NCBI GenBank assembly: GCA_021771715.1
Contig: JAETOO010000022.1
Span: forward strand, 1 to 54,107
Reading direction: 5' to 3'
Length of the DNA: 54,107 bases
From: Oscillospiraceae bacterium
GTDB taxonomy: Bacteria; Bacillota; Clostridia; Lachnospirales; Lachnospiraceae
Shown: positions 41,516 to 51,332 of the stretch, in pieces
Numbering within the stretch: position 1 is the first letter of the stretch
Layout: every line of letters begins with the position of its first letter
Notes under the pieces: generated by a model
Told to the model about the DNA's origin: nothing
Seen by the model: only the letters and a program-made list of their open reading frames with translations
The model's database searches: none
Position numbers and translations under genes: made by a program

Positions 41516-42400
41516 ATGAGTTTTATATCTTATCTGGTCAATGGCATAAGCCTCGGCAGTGTATATGCCATAATTGCACTGGGCTATACGATGGTTTACG
41601 GTATCGCCAAGATGCTGAACTTTGCTCATGGCGACGTCATCATGGTCGGCGGCTATGCGGCGTTTACGATGATGATGAGCATGAATACCAGCCCGCTGGT
41701 TGCGGTTCTGGTGTCGATTGTGGTGTGTACAGTGCTGGGGGTCCTGATCGAGACGATCGCGTATCGTCCGCTCCTCGAGGCGGCCTCCTCTCTGGCGGTG
41801 CTGATCACCGCAATCGGTGTCAGCTATTTTCTGCAGAATATCGTGCTTCTGACCTTCGGGTCGAGCACAAAGAGCTTCCAGTCGGTGGTGACGCTGCCGA
41901 ACCTGAAGCTGGCGGGCGGAAGTTTGGTGATCACGAGCACCGCGATCGTCACGATCCTCGCCTGCATCGTGATCATGATCGCGCTGACCCTGTTTATCAA
42001 CAAGACAAAGCCGGGCCAGGCGATGCTGGCGGTCTCCGAGGACAAGGGCGCCGCGCAGCTGATGGGAATCAATGTCAACGGGACGATTGCGCTGACGTTC
42101 GCGATCGGCTCAGGGCTCGCCGCGATCGCCGGCGTGCTGCTGTGCTCCGCGTACCCGGCTCTGACCCCGTACACCGGCTCCATGCCGGGCATCAAGGCGT
42201 TCACGGCGGCCGTGTTCGGCGGCATCGGCTCGATCCCGGGCGCGATGGTCGGCGGCATCCTGATGGGCGTGATCGAGATCTTTGCAAAAGCGTATATTTC
42301 CACACAGCTCTCTGACGCGATCGTATTTCTGATCCTGATTATCGTGCTTCTCGTGAAGCCGACCGGACTGTTTGGCAAAAATATTCAGGAGAAAGTGTAG
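41516..42400 (+). CDS. livH: Branched-chain amino acid ABC permease LivH
   Basis: LivH-type inner-membrane permease, 294 aa with about 8 hydrophobic segments. It starts MSFISYLVNGISLGSVYAII, contains the ATPase-contact segment near GQAMLAVSEDKGAAQLMGIN and ends with VFLILIIVLLVKPTGLFGK. It forms the channel with LivM, whose GTG start directly follows its stop codon. AGAGGTG precedes the ATG. Confidence 0.95.
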   Translation: MSFISYLVNGISLGSVYAIIALGYTMVYGIAKMLNFAHGDVIMVGGYAAFTMMMSMNTSPLVAVLVSIVVCTVLGVLIETIAYRPLLEAASSLAVLITAIGVSYFLQNIVLLTFGSSTKSFQSVVTLPNLKLAGGSLVITSTAIVTILACIVIMIALTLFINKTKPGQAMLAVSEDKGAAQLMGINVNGTIALTFAIGSGLAAIAGVLLCSAYPALTPYTGSMPGIKAFTAAVFGGIGSIPGAMVGGILMGVIEIFAKAYISTQLSDAIVFLILIIVLLVKPTGLFGKNIQEKV

Positions 42401-43471
<1,071 letters not shown>

Positions 43472-43472
43472 G

Positions 43473-44234
43473 ATGGCGAATATGCTGGAAGTAAAGCATC
43501 TGGGAATCTCATTCGGCGGCCTCCGAGCGGTCAATGAGTTCGAGCTGAACATCAAAAAGGGCGCGCTCTACGGCCTGATCGGCCCCAACGGCGCGGGCAA
43601 GACGACGGTCTTCAATCTGCTGACCGGCGTGTACAAGCCGGATTCCGGCAGCATCATGCTGGACGGCGACGACATCACCGGCAAGTCGACGATCGAGATC
43701 AACAAGGCGGGCGTGGCGCGCACGTTTCAGAATATCCGCCTGTTCAAGCAGCTCTCCGTGCTGGACAATGTAAAGGCGGGCTTTCACAACTCGCACAAGT
43801 ATTCGATGTTCGCGGGCATTTTCCACACGCCGTCGTACCGCAGGGTCGAGGCGGAGATGGACGAGAAGGCGATGGAGATCCTGAAGGTTTTTGACCTCGA
43901 CAAGGACGCCTCGTACCTGGCGGCGAACCTTCCGTACGGGGAGCAGCGAAAGCTGGAAATCGCGCGCGCGATGGCGACGGAGCCCAAGCTGCTGCTGCTC
44001 GACGAGCCGGCGGCGGGCATGAACCCGAACGAGACGCAGGCGCTGATGGACATGATTCAGTTTGTGCGGGAGCATTTTGGCATGACGGTGCTGCTGATCG
44101 AGCATGACATGCGGCTCGTCTCCGGCATCTGCGAGGAGCTGACCGTGCTGAACTTCGGCAGAGTGCTCGCGCAGGGCAGGACGGCGGACGTGCTCAACGA
44201 CCCGCAGGTAATCACGGCGTATCTCGGTGAGTAA
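43473..44234 (+). CDS. livG: Branched-chain amino acid ABC ATPase LivG
   Basis: ABC ATPase of the LivG type, 253 aa. Walker A GPNGAGKTT, Q-loop region ARTFQNIRLF, signature LPYGEQRKLEIARAMA and Walker B LLLLDEPAAGMNP are present. The conserved C-terminal end LNDPQVITAYLGE is typical of LivG. It powers import with LivF. GGAGGG precedes the start inside the end of livM. Confidence 0.95.
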   Translation: MANMLEVKHLGISFGGLRAVNEFELNIKKGALYGLIGPNGAGKTTVFNLLTGVYKPDSGSIMLDGDDITGKSTIEINKAGVARTFQNIRLFKQLSVLDNVKAGFHNSHKYSMFAGIFHTPSYRRVEAEMDEKAMEILKVFDLDKDASYLAANLPYGEQRKLEIARAMATEPKLLLLDEPAAGMNPNETQALMDMIQFVREHFGMTVLLIEHDMRLVSGICEELTVLNFGRVLAQGRTADVLNDPQVITAYLGE

Positions 44235-44248
44235 GGAGGAAATCGAAG

Positions 44249-44959
44249 ATGGCAATGCTGGAAGTAAAGGACCTGCAGGTCTACTACGGGATGATCCAGG
44301 CGATCAAGGGCATCTCGTTCGAGGTAAACGCAGGCGAAATCATCGCGCTGATCGGCGCGAACGGAGCCGGAAAGACGACGACCCTCCACACGATCACCGG
44401 GCTGCTCTCGCCCAAGGCGGGGAGCGTGATCTTTGAGGGGCAGGACATCACGAAGACGCCGGCCCACAAGATCGTCGGCCTGGGCATGGCGCACGTGCCG
44501 GAGGGCCGCCGCGTGTTCGCGCAGCTCACGGTATACCAGAACCTGAAGATGGGCGCGTACACGCGCAAGGATAAAACGGAGATCGACCAGATGCTCGAGA
44601 CGGTCTACCGCCGCTTCCCGCGTCTGGAGGAGCGAAAGAATCAGGTCGCCGGCACGCTCTCAGGCGGCGAGCAGCAGATGCTCGCGATGGGCCGCGCGCT
44701 GATGTCGAAGCCGAAGCTGGTGCTGATGGACGAGCCCTCTATGGGCCTCTCCCCGATCCTGGTGAACGAGATCTTTGACATCATCCGCAGCCTGAACAAG
44801 GCGGGAACCACCGTCCTCTTAGTCGAGCAGAACGCGAAGAAGGCACTCGCCGTGGCGGACCGCGCCTACGTCCTCGAGACCGGCCGGATCGTGCAGTCGG
44901 GCGACGCAAAGGTGCTGATGAACGACGAGTCGATCAAGAAGGCGTATCTGGGAGAGTAA
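44249..44959 (+). CDS. livF: Branched-chain amino acid ABC ATPase LivF
   Basis: ABC ATPase of the LivF type, 236 aa. Walker A GANGAGKTTTLHTITG, family segment AHVPEGRRVFAQLTVYQNL, signature LSGGEQQMLAMGRALM and Walker B LVLMDEPSMGLSP are visible. It begins 14 bp after livG with AAGGAGG upstream, and completes the transporter operon. Confidence 0.95.
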   Translation: MAMLEVKDLQVYYGMIQAIKGISFEVNAGEIIALIGANGAGKTTTLHTITGLLSPKAGSVIFEGQDITKTPAHKIVGLGMAHVPEGRRVFAQLTVYQNLKMGAYTRKDKTEIDQMLETVYRRFPRLEERKNQVAGTLSGGEQQMLAMGRALMSKPKLVLMDEPSMGLSPILVNEIFDIIRSLNKAGTTVLLVEQNAKKALAVADRAYVLETGRIVQSGDAKVLMNDESIKKAYLGE

Positions 44960-44982
44960 AATTAGGAAATGAGGTGCATGGT

Positions 44983-45627
44983 ATGGAGAATGTGGTAATT
45001 ACGATTGCGAGGCATTTCGGCAGCGGCGGAAAGACGGTCGGAAGGATGCTCTCGGAGGATCTCGGGATCAAGTTCTACGAGCACGAGATCATTGAGATGG
45101 CTTCGGAGGACAGCGGTATTGCGGAGGAGCTGTTCAACCAGGCGGACGAGAAGCTGAAAAGGACCCCGCTGTTTTTCGGAAAGGCGAAAAGAGGCGAGTA
45201 TCAGGGAAAACTGATCCGCCCGGGCAGCGATGAGTTCGTGAGCGACCACAACCTGTTCAACTACCAGGCGAAGATCATCCGTGAGCTCGCAGACCGGGAG
45301 TCCTGCGTGATCATCGGCCGCGCCGCGGACTACGTGCTGAAGGACCGGACCAACGTGGTCAGCGTGTTCGTGCATGCGTCGCACGAGTACTGCGTCCGCC
45401 AGGCAATCGAGCGCCAGGCGTACGTCGGAAAGGACGTCGACCAGTTCGTGCGCCGCACAGACAAGTACCGCAGCGACTTCTACCGCTACTACACCGGCCA
45501 GAAGTGGACCGATGCGCGCAACTATGACCTCTGCCTCAACAGCGAGCGCCTCGGCTTCGAGGGAACGATGCAGGCGATCGAGGAGTACATCAAGGTGCGG
45601 TTCGGCGGACTGCCGAACGGGAAATAA
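44983..45627 (+). CDS. Cytidylate kinase-like family protein
   Basis: A 214-aa P-loop protein of the cytidylate-kinase-like family. The nucleotide loop is ARHFGSGGKTVGRMLSEDLG, followed by FYEHEIIEMAS, IIGRAADYVL and a lid-like region rich in Arg/Tyr (RRTDKYRSDFYRYYT). These proteins are frequent in gut Clostridia; their true substrate is unproven. It is 23 bp after livF and may be cotranscribed. ATG 44983 is preferred because GAGGTG is 6 nt upstream; a GTG at 44974 overlaps that site. A strong terminator follows. Confidence 0.85.
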   Translation: MENVVITIARHFGSGGKTVGRMLSEDLGIKFYEHEIIEMASEDSGIAEELFNQADEKLKRTPLFFGKAKRGEYQGKLIRPGSDEFVSDHNLFNYQAKIIRELADRESCVIIGRAADYVLKDRTNVVSVFVHASHEYCVRQAIERQAYVGKDVDQFVRRTDKYRSDFYRYYTGQKWTDARNYDLCLNSERLGFEGTMQAIEEYIKVRFGGLPNGK

Positions 45628-45652
45628 GAGAGCACTGTTAGGAAAAAGGGAA

Positions 45653-45710
45653 GGGGCGTCTGAATGTGACTGCAATGAGTCAGAACATTCAGGCGCCCCT
45701 GCAATTTTTT
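45653..45710 (+). terminator. Terminator after the cytidylate-kinase-like gene
   Basis: GGGGCGTCTGAATGT (45653-45667) pairs with ACATTCAGGCGCCCC (45685-45699), one wobble, followed by AA and TTTTTT. Confidence 0.88.
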
Positions 45711-45787
45711 CATCCGGGGGAAAGGCTTGATTTTGTTTTGCCAGAAGTTATGTATTGCTTACGACCTATATCCGGCTACAGTTTCCT

Positions 45788-46504
45788 TTAAAGATTCAGC
45801 AGCAGACAGGCATACAGATCATAATGGGCCTGATAGCAGAGCACCCGCATTTTTTTCTGCGCCGCCGGGATCACAAGGTCGCGCCCGATGAGCTCGTTCC
45901 TTCTGGAGGTGCATTCCGAGAGCAGCGGTTCCCAGTCTCTGTCGGCGCCGGCAAAGACGGCGGAGAACAGGGAGTTGACCAGCAGGTGCAGCGGAACGTG
46001 GATCAGCGCCGCGAGGGAATCGTTGGCGTAGCGGAACACGTACTCCACCGTGCCGGAGGAGTCGGCGATCCGCTCCAGGATGCAGAAAGGAATCGGGCTG
46101 CGGTCAAAGCACTGGAACTCCTCGTGCAGCCCCTCGGTCCAGGTGTAGCGGTGCAGCTGTGCGCGGTTGGACAGATGCGTCTGAAAGGCGGAGAGGAGCG
46201 ACGGCTTCTTTCGCTTCGCGTAGGGAAGCAGTGTCCCGTCGGACAGCACCACGTGCTCTTCGTCGATATCGCGGATCGCCTTTGTCGCGACCACGCAGCT
46301 CCGGCTGATCTGGAGAAATTCGTCTTTCGGCAGCATGGACATGAGCGATCCGATGGAGAGAAAGACCTCCAGCGGCTCTCTTTGATTGATGTAGATTTTA
46401 CAGAGCTTGTCCGTTACCTGGGCATACACGATCGACTCGACCAGGAGCAGCTGCTCCTGCCGGTTTACCATCAGGCGGATAGATTTGCTGGCTTTCTGTG
46501 TCAT
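45788..46504 (-). CDS. LytTR-domain transcription regulator
   Basis: A 238-aa protein with an N-terminal LytTR DNA-binding domain (about 8-105: LLLVESIVYAQVTDKLCKIY, LPKDEFLQISRSCVVATKAI, VVLSDGTLLPYAKRKK) and a C-terminal PAS-like region (about 120-225: FQCFDRSPIPFCILERIADS). The order is unusual, since LytTR normally follows a receiver domain at the C-terminus. It may sense a small ligand through the PAS-like part. It is divergent from the pilin-like gene, so it may regulate it through the shared 304-bp gap, which holds a tandem 10-bp repeat. GAGGAAAGGG precedes the ATG on the minus strand. Confidence 0.85.
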   Translation of the reverse strand: MTQKASKSIRLMVNRQEQLLLVESIVYAQVTDKLCKIYINQREPLEVFLSIGSLMSMLPKDEFLQISRSCVVATKAIRDIDEEHVVLSDGTLLPYAKRKKPSLLSAFQTHLSNRAQLHRYTWTEGLHEEFQCFDRSPIPFCILERIADSSGTVEYVFRYANDSLAALIHVPLHLLVNSLFSAVFAGADRDWEPLLSECTSRRNELIGRDLVIPAAQKKMRVLCYQAHYDLYACLLLNL

Positions 46505-46639
46505 GAGAAGTGTCCCTTTCCTCTAGCTTACTATGTGTATTATAGGTTTGTTTCCCGAAAAAAGCCAGAAGAAATAAATTCCGCGAATGGCGCGAATAAA
46601 GAAAAATAGGCGAAAAGAGATGTATTCACGGAATGATGA

Positions 46640-46669
46640 TTGAATCAGAGGGATAGAAAAAGCTATTAT
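46640..46669 (+). promoter_or_regulatory. Candidate promoter of the pilin-like gene
   Basis: TTGAAT (46640-46645), 18-bp spacer, TATTAT (46664-46669), in the divergent gap between the LytTR gene and the pilin-like gene. Confidence 0.45.
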
Positions 46670-46689
46670 ATTAGAGTAGGATAGTCTGC

Positions 46690-46710
46690 TGTTACCTGGT
46701 TGTTACCTGG
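46690..46710. promoter_or_regulatory. Tandem TGTTACCTGG repeats
   Basis: TGTTACCTGG occurs at 46690-46699 and again at 46701-46710, 11 bp start to start (one helical turn), between the candidate promoter and the pilin-like gene. It may be a binding site for the divergent LytTR regulator or an RNA-level element. Confidence 0.4.
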
Positions 46711-46808
46711 ATCAGAATCCCCCGGTACAGGAGCCTGGAGGGCAGCGGATCTGTTAATAGAAAGAATAAAAAACAAGATAAAATAGAAAAACAGAGAGGA
46801 TTGGTATC

Positions 46809-48875
46809 ATGAGGGAAAGGCATTTTGTAAGCGGTAGCAGGATCTGGATGCTCCTGCTGATGCTGGTGATCGGCTGTATGGGGGCCGTCGCCCTGCCTGT
46901 CGGCGCGCGTGCGGCCGGCTCGATTGAACTGGGGCTTCCGGCAGAGGCGGAGGGCGCGGAGATCACGCTCTATGCGGTGGCAGAGATTACAGAAGGGCAT
47001 TTCGCATACTATGAGCCGTTCGGTGAGACCGACTATATGCTGGAGGATTTGAGGGACGCGGAGAAGACGGAGAAAGCTGCGGAGCAGTTTGCGTCGGTAG
47101 CCCGGAGCAATGGCGCGGCGGGAACGGCAAAGACCGCGGACAACAGCGGTAAGCTGACCTTCTCGGAACTTCCGGATGCGCTTTATCTGGCGGTTCAGAC
47201 GGGAGGCCAGGATGCGGTCGAGATCCAGAAGGCGCTGATCCCGGTGCCCTACACAGGGGAGAACGGCGAGATGCGCTATGAGGTGTCCGTAGATTTGAAG
47301 TACTCGGTTCCGGACGGTGCGGTGATCCTGCACAAGGAGGACGAGACCGGGGCTGCAGTGGCGGGCGCGGGCTTTGCGCTGCAGAAAAAGACCTACATAA
47401 GCGCGGACGGCGCGGTGCCGGATGGCGTGGAGACCGGGCAGGATGTCGGCGGCCGGTACATGTGGGAGGAGGTCCGCAGGGATCTGGTTACGAATGAGCA
47501 GGGACAGCTCTCTGTGAGCAGTCTGTCGAGAGGGACCTACCGCTTTGTCGAGGATCAGGTGCCTGCAGGGTTTGCGGTGAATACCGCATCCGCGTATTTC
47601 ACGATTGAGAAGGCAGGCCAGGTGCAGGAGGCGAACGGAGTTTTTACCGCAGTTTCCGGGCAGCCGGCTGAGGTGACGGTGGTGAATCGTCAGAACAAAG
47701 TGGTAGTAAATAAGGTAGACGAGACCGGCAAGGCGCTCCCAGGAGCACAGCTGGTGGTGAAGAATGCGAACGGCGAGACGGTGTACAGCTTTACCTCCGC
47801 AGAGGAGCCGTATGAGCTTACGCGTATTCTGAACGGAAGCTACGTGCTGAGTGAGCTCCAGGCGCCGGAGGGCTATGCGGTGGCGGCGGATATTCCGTTT
47901 ACCGTGACCGGCACGGAGGAGCAGGAGATTGCGCTGACGATGACGGATGCGAGACAGGAGAGCGGACAGGGCAGCCTAACTGTCACAAAGACACTGCAGG
48001 ATCAGAACGGAGCTACGCTGGGAGTGCCGAGTGCAGATTTCTATGTTGCACTCTTCTCGGATGAGGCGTGCACGCAGCGTGTGACGAATGTTATGCCTGT
48101 GCATTTTGCGGACGGTTCCTCCGCTTCCGTGACGTTTGAGAATCTGGAGCTCGGCATCCCGTACTATGTCGGCGAGACGGATGAACAGGGTACGCTCGTG
48201 GCGTCCACCAGCCAGGCGGAGCGCGTATTTGCGCCGGAGTACCCGGACGGCAATATGGTCACGCTGACGCCGGAGAACAGTGCGCAGACGCTTTCCTTCC
48301 GGAACGTCTTTAATGACATTCCGATCGGTTACTACATCGAGGGGCAGCTGACCGTGACGAAGAAGGTACTCCGCGGCACCGGTGCGTTCAATACGAACGA
48401 GGTATACTACGCAGGAGTCTACAAGGATGAGGAGTACAAGGAGCGGTACGGCGAGCTGATCAAGCTCGAGATGAACGGCTCCAGCGAGAAGAGCGTGACG
48501 ATACCGGTCACCATCGGTGAGGATCCGAACAGCAGTGTGACGTACTATGTGACAGAGACAGACAAGGACGGCACGCCTCTGGAGGAAGCAGAGGGCCTGG
48601 TCTTCGAGGTGAGCGTGGACAATGCGGTGGTCACGATGTCGCCGTCGCATATGGAGGACAAGGTGACGATCACGAACACCTACCCGAGCAGCTACACACC
48701 GCCTGCATCCTCGGAGAGCCGGACAGAGTCGTCTGGCAACAGCGCAAACGGAAGCAATGTCCGCACAGGCGATGAGACGCCGATCACACTCTATGTGGCA
48801 CTCTTTGCAGCAGCTGCAGTCGTGCTGGTGGCGCTGATCGTGCTGTTCTTCGTCAGGAGGAGAAGGAGCCGGTAA
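46809..48875 (+). CDS. SpaA/Cna-B-domain pilin-like surface protein
   Basis: Secreted wall protein, 688 aa. A signal peptide (to about residue 36, ending VGARA) is followed by an N-terminal domain and several Cna-B/SpaA-type modules. Two carry the opening pattern of isopeptide domains (VILHKEDETGAAVAGAGFAL; VVVNKVDETGKALPGAQLVV), with FVEDQVPAGF and LSELQAPEGY as their closing E-containing strands. Two further LTVTK-starting modules follow (near 395 and 515). The C-terminus has a Ser/Asn-rich linker, NVRTGDETP, a hydrophobic helix and RRRRSR. VRTGD is a variant sortase signal resembling the VQTGD type. No sortase gene is nearby. Probably an adhesin or pilus subunit. Confidence 0.85.
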   Translation: MRERHFVSGSRIWMLLLMLVIGCMGAVALPVGARAAGSIELGLPAEAEGAEITLYAVAEITEGHFAYYEPFGETDYMLEDLRDAEKTEKAAEQFASVARSNGAAGTAKTADNSGKLTFSELPDALYLAVQTGGQDAVEIQKALIPVPYTGENGEMRYEVSVDLKYSVPDGAVILHKEDETGAAVAGAGFALQKKTYISADGAVPDGVETGQDVGGRYMWEEVRRDLVTNEQGQLSVSSLSRGTYRFVEDQVPAGFAVNTASAYFTIEKAGQVQEANGVFTAVSGQPAEVTVVNRQNKVVVNKVDETGKALPGAQLVVKNANGETVYSFTSAEEPYELTRILNGSYVLSELQAPEGYAVAADIPFTVTGTEEQEIALTMTDARQESGQGSLTVTKTLQDQNGATLGVPSADFYVALFSDEACTQRVTNVMPVHFADGSSASVTFENLELGIPYYVGETDEQGTLVASTSQAERVFAPEYPDGNMVTLTPENSAQTLSFRNVFNDIPIGYYIEGQLTVTKKVLRGTGAFNTNEVYYAGVYKDEEYKERYGELIKLEMNGSSEKSVTIPVTIGEDPNSSVTYYVTETDKDGTPLEEAEGLVFEVSVDNAVVTMSPSHMEDKVTITNTYPSSYTPPASSESRTESSGNSANGSNVRTGDETPITLYVALFAAAAVVLVALIVLFFVRRRRSR

Positions 48876-48982
48876 GGTCTGAGAGGACCGGTAAGGTTCG
48901 GGAGAACCGGCAGGATTCGGGAGAACCGGCAGGACTCAGGAGAACCGCCGGGATTCGTGGGAATCGGCAGGGCTCAAGAGCT
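48871..48982. repeat. 19-bp tandem repeat, 6 copies, starting at the pilin stop codon
   Basis: Units of 19 bp at 48871, 48890, 48909, 48928, 48947 and 48966 (last 17 bp), of the form GGCAGGATTCGGGAGAACC. The first unit contains the TAA of the pilin-like gene. Confidence 0.88.
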
Positions 48983-49057
48983 GGCAGAATTCTCAGAAAG
49001 TGACAGAACGTGATATCGGAAGATGGATATCGGGATAAATAAGTGACAGATGACGGG

Positions 49058-49112
49058 AGCCTCCCGTCCGGGCAGACAGACAAGGTACTGCTGCCCGGGC
49101 GGGAGGCTTTTT
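49058..49112 (+). terminator. Terminator after the pilin-like gene
   Basis: AGCCTCCCG...CCGGGCAG (49058-49075) pairs with 49091-49108 over 18 positions (one wobble) and is followed by TTTTT. Confidence 0.88.
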
Positions 49113-49217
49113 CTGTCAGCGGAACCTTTTACCGGAAAATCTGCCGCGTCATGAAGCGTAGAAAGGCTTGCCTATAAATAAAGTTTACGTTTGCTTTACC
49201 AAACCCGGAATGTGGAA

Positions 49218-49236
49218 TTTACAGGAAGGGTGTAAA
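49218..49236. promoter_or_regulatory. Inverted repeat before the ugp-like operon
   Basis: TTTACA (49218-49223) and TGTAAA (49231-49236) form a 6-bp dyad with a 7-bp spacer, about 70 bp upstream of the ATPase gene. Possible operator; no clear promoter hexamers were found around it. Confidence 0.3.
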
Positions 49237-49307
49237 GTAACCATCGTGACGAGGACAAAAGGAAGAAAGGAAGGAACGCCGCCGGTGCGCGGTGCAAGAG
49301 AACAAGT

Positions 49308-50465
49308 ATGTCAGAGATTGTGCTGAAAAATGTGTGTAAGCAGTATGAAAAGGGGCAGCAGTACGCGGTGCAGGACGTTTCGCTGAGGATCGGAGAGGGC
49401 GAGTTTGTGATTTTTGTCGGGCCGTCCGGGTGCGGAAAATCGACGACGCTGCGGATGATCGCGGGGCTTGAGGAGATCTCGCGCGGAGAGCTCTGGATGG
49501 ACGGGGCGCTGTGCAATTATGTGGAGCCAAAGGAGCGTGGCCTGGCGATGGTGTTCCAGAACTACGCGCTGTACCCGCATATGAATGTGTACGATAACCT
49601 CGCGTTTTCCCTGCAGATCCGAAAGATGGACAAAAAGGAGATCGACCGCAGAGTCCATGAGGCAGCCGGGATGCTCGGAATTGAGCATCTGCTTCGGCAG
49701 AGACCCGGAAGTCTCTCCGGAGGACAGAAGCAGAGAGTCGCGATCGGGAGCGCGCTGGTGAGGAATGTAAAAGTATTCCTGCTGGATGAGCCACTGTCCA
49801 ATCTGGACGCGAAGCTGCGCGCGCAGATGCGCGTGGAGCTGGCGGAAATTCACAGAAAGCTCGGGGCGACGATGATTTATGTGACGCATGACCAGACGGA
49901 GGCGATGACGCTCGGAACGAAGATTGTGGTCATGGACCAGGGGCGGATCCGCCAGGCAGACCGGCCTGCGGAGATCTACAATCACCCGGCGGACCGGTTC
50001 GTGGCAGGATTCATCGGCTCCCCGTCGATGAATTTCTTTAAGGGGACGATCCGTGTGCCCGGGCGTGCGGCTTTTCTGGAGTTGGAGGATGGGACGATGC
50101 TCGAGGTTCCGGAGAACCGGGCCGGCCTGCTGGAAGAGAAGTACGCGGGACAGCGCGTTGTGCTCGGCATCCGGCCGGAGGATCTGCATGAGGCTGGATG
50201 GCCGGGCGGCTCAGGAAAGACCGGGCATGCAGATCGTTCCTCCTGGAAGCTTGAGGGGGAGATTGTGGCGCGGGAGATGCTCGGCTCGGAGTGTATGCTG
50301 TATCTGGAGAGTGATGCGGGCGACTTTGCGGCGCGTCTTCCGGTGGCCGTCAGAGGAGCGGTTGGTGAAAAAAAGCAGCTGTATCTGGACATGACGCGCG
50401 CGCATTACTTTGACGCGCAGACGGAGAAAAATATTTTTTACCGGGAAGGGAGGGATCTCGTATGA
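49308..50465 (+). CDS. ugpC: UgpC/MalK-type ABC transporter ATPase
   Basis: ABC ATPase of the sugar/glycerol-3-phosphate importer class, 385 aa. Walker A GPSGCGKSTT, Q-loop VFQNYALYPHMNVYDNL, signature LSGGQKQRVAIGSALV, Walker B VFLLDEPLSNLDAK and the H-loop YVTHDQTEAMTLG are present. The C-terminal regulatory TOBE-like domain (from about 235) has GSPSMNFFKG and LGIRPEDLH. The ATPase gene leads the operon here. The first permease overlaps its stop (ATGA). The ribosome binding site is weak. Confidence 0.9.
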   Translation: MSEIVLKNVCKQYEKGQQYAVQDVSLRIGEGEFVIFVGPSGCGKSTTLRMIAGLEEISRGELWMDGALCNYVEPKERGLAMVFQNYALYPHMNVYDNLAFSLQIRKMDKKEIDRRVHEAAGMLGIEHLLRQRPGSLSGGQKQRVAIGSALVRNVKVFLLDEPLSNLDAKLRAQMRVELAEIHRKLGATMIYVTHDQTEAMTLGTKIVVMDQGRIRQADRPAEIYNHPADRFVAGFIGSPSMNFFKGTIRVPGRAAFLELEDGTMLEVPENRAGLLEEKYAGQRVVLGIRPEDLHEAGWPGGSGKTGHADRSSWKLEGEIVAREMLGSECMLYLESDAGDFAARLPVAVRGAVGEKKQLYLDMTRAHYFDAQTEKNIFYREGRDLV

Positions 50466-51331
50466 GGAAGGCAGCCAGAAAGTGGAAGGGAAGCAGCGCG
50501 TATCTCTATCTGCTCCCGTGCTTCTGTGTGTTTGCAGTCTTTCTGTTTTACCCGTTCGCAAAGACGATCTACTTGAGCCTGTATAAGACGAATAAGCTCG
50601 GCCAGGCGAAGCTGTTCGTTGGGCTGGAAAATTATAAGAATCTGCTGACGTCGGAAGCCTTTTACAACAGCATGACGGTCACGCTCGTATTTGTGGCGAT
50701 CGTGGTGCTCGGCAGCATGCTGCTGGGATTGATCGCCGCAGTGCTTTGCAGCAAGGCATTTCCGGGGATCCGGGTGTTCAGCACCTCGTATGCGCTTCCG
50801 ATGGCAATCGCATCGAGCGGCGCGGCGATGATTTTCCGGATCATCCTGAATCCGACGATCGGGATCGTGAACAAGCTGACAGGTCTTGACATCAACTGGA
50901 TCAGTGACCCGCGGTACGCACTGGTCTGCGTGGCGGTGCTCACCGCCTGGCTGAACAGCGGCATCAATTTCCTGTATTTTTCGGCGGGGCTGGGCAATAT
51001 TGAGGAGTCGATTTACGAGCGCGCTTCGGTGGACGGGGCGAACGCGGTGCAGCAGTTCTTCCGGCTGACGCTTCCGGGCCTGAGCCCGATTCTGTTCTAC
51101 ACGCTCGTGGTCAATATCATCCAGGCGTTCCAGTCGTTCGGGCAGGTCAAGATCCTGACGCAGGGAGGCCCGGGCGAGTCGACGAACCTGATCGTGTATT
51201 CGATTTACCGCGACGCGTTTTTCAACTATCGGTTCGGCAGCGCAGCGGCGCAGTCGGTGGTACTGTTCCTGATTGTCATGGCGCTGACGCTCGTGATGTT
51301 CCGGATCGAGAGGAAAGGAGTGAACTACTGA
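50462..51331 (+). CDS. ugpA: UgpA/MalF-type ABC permease
   Basis: Six-helix carbohydrate-type permease, 289 aa. The ATPase-contact EAA loop reads ERASVDGANAVQQFFRLTLP. It starts with a 4-bp overlap with the ATPase gene (ATGA) and ends 1 bp before the next permease. With the UgpB-like binding protein downstream, it most resembles glycerol-3-phosphate or glycerophosphodiester importers. Confidence 0.88.
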   Translation: MRKAARKWKGSSAYLYLLPCFCVFAVFLFYPFAKTIYLSLYKTNKLGQAKLFVGLENYKNLLTSEAFYNSMTVTLVFVAIVVLGSMLLGLIAAVLCSKAFPGIRVFSTSYALPMAIASSGAAMIFRIILNPTIGIVNKLTGLDINWISDPRYALVCVAVLTAWLNSGINFLYFSAGLGNIEESIYERASVDGANAVQQFFRLTLPGLSPILFYTLVVNIIQAFQSFGQVKILTQGGPGESTNLIVYSIYRDAFFNYRFGSAAAQSVVLFLIVMALTLVMFRIERKGVNY

Positions 51332-51332
51332 G

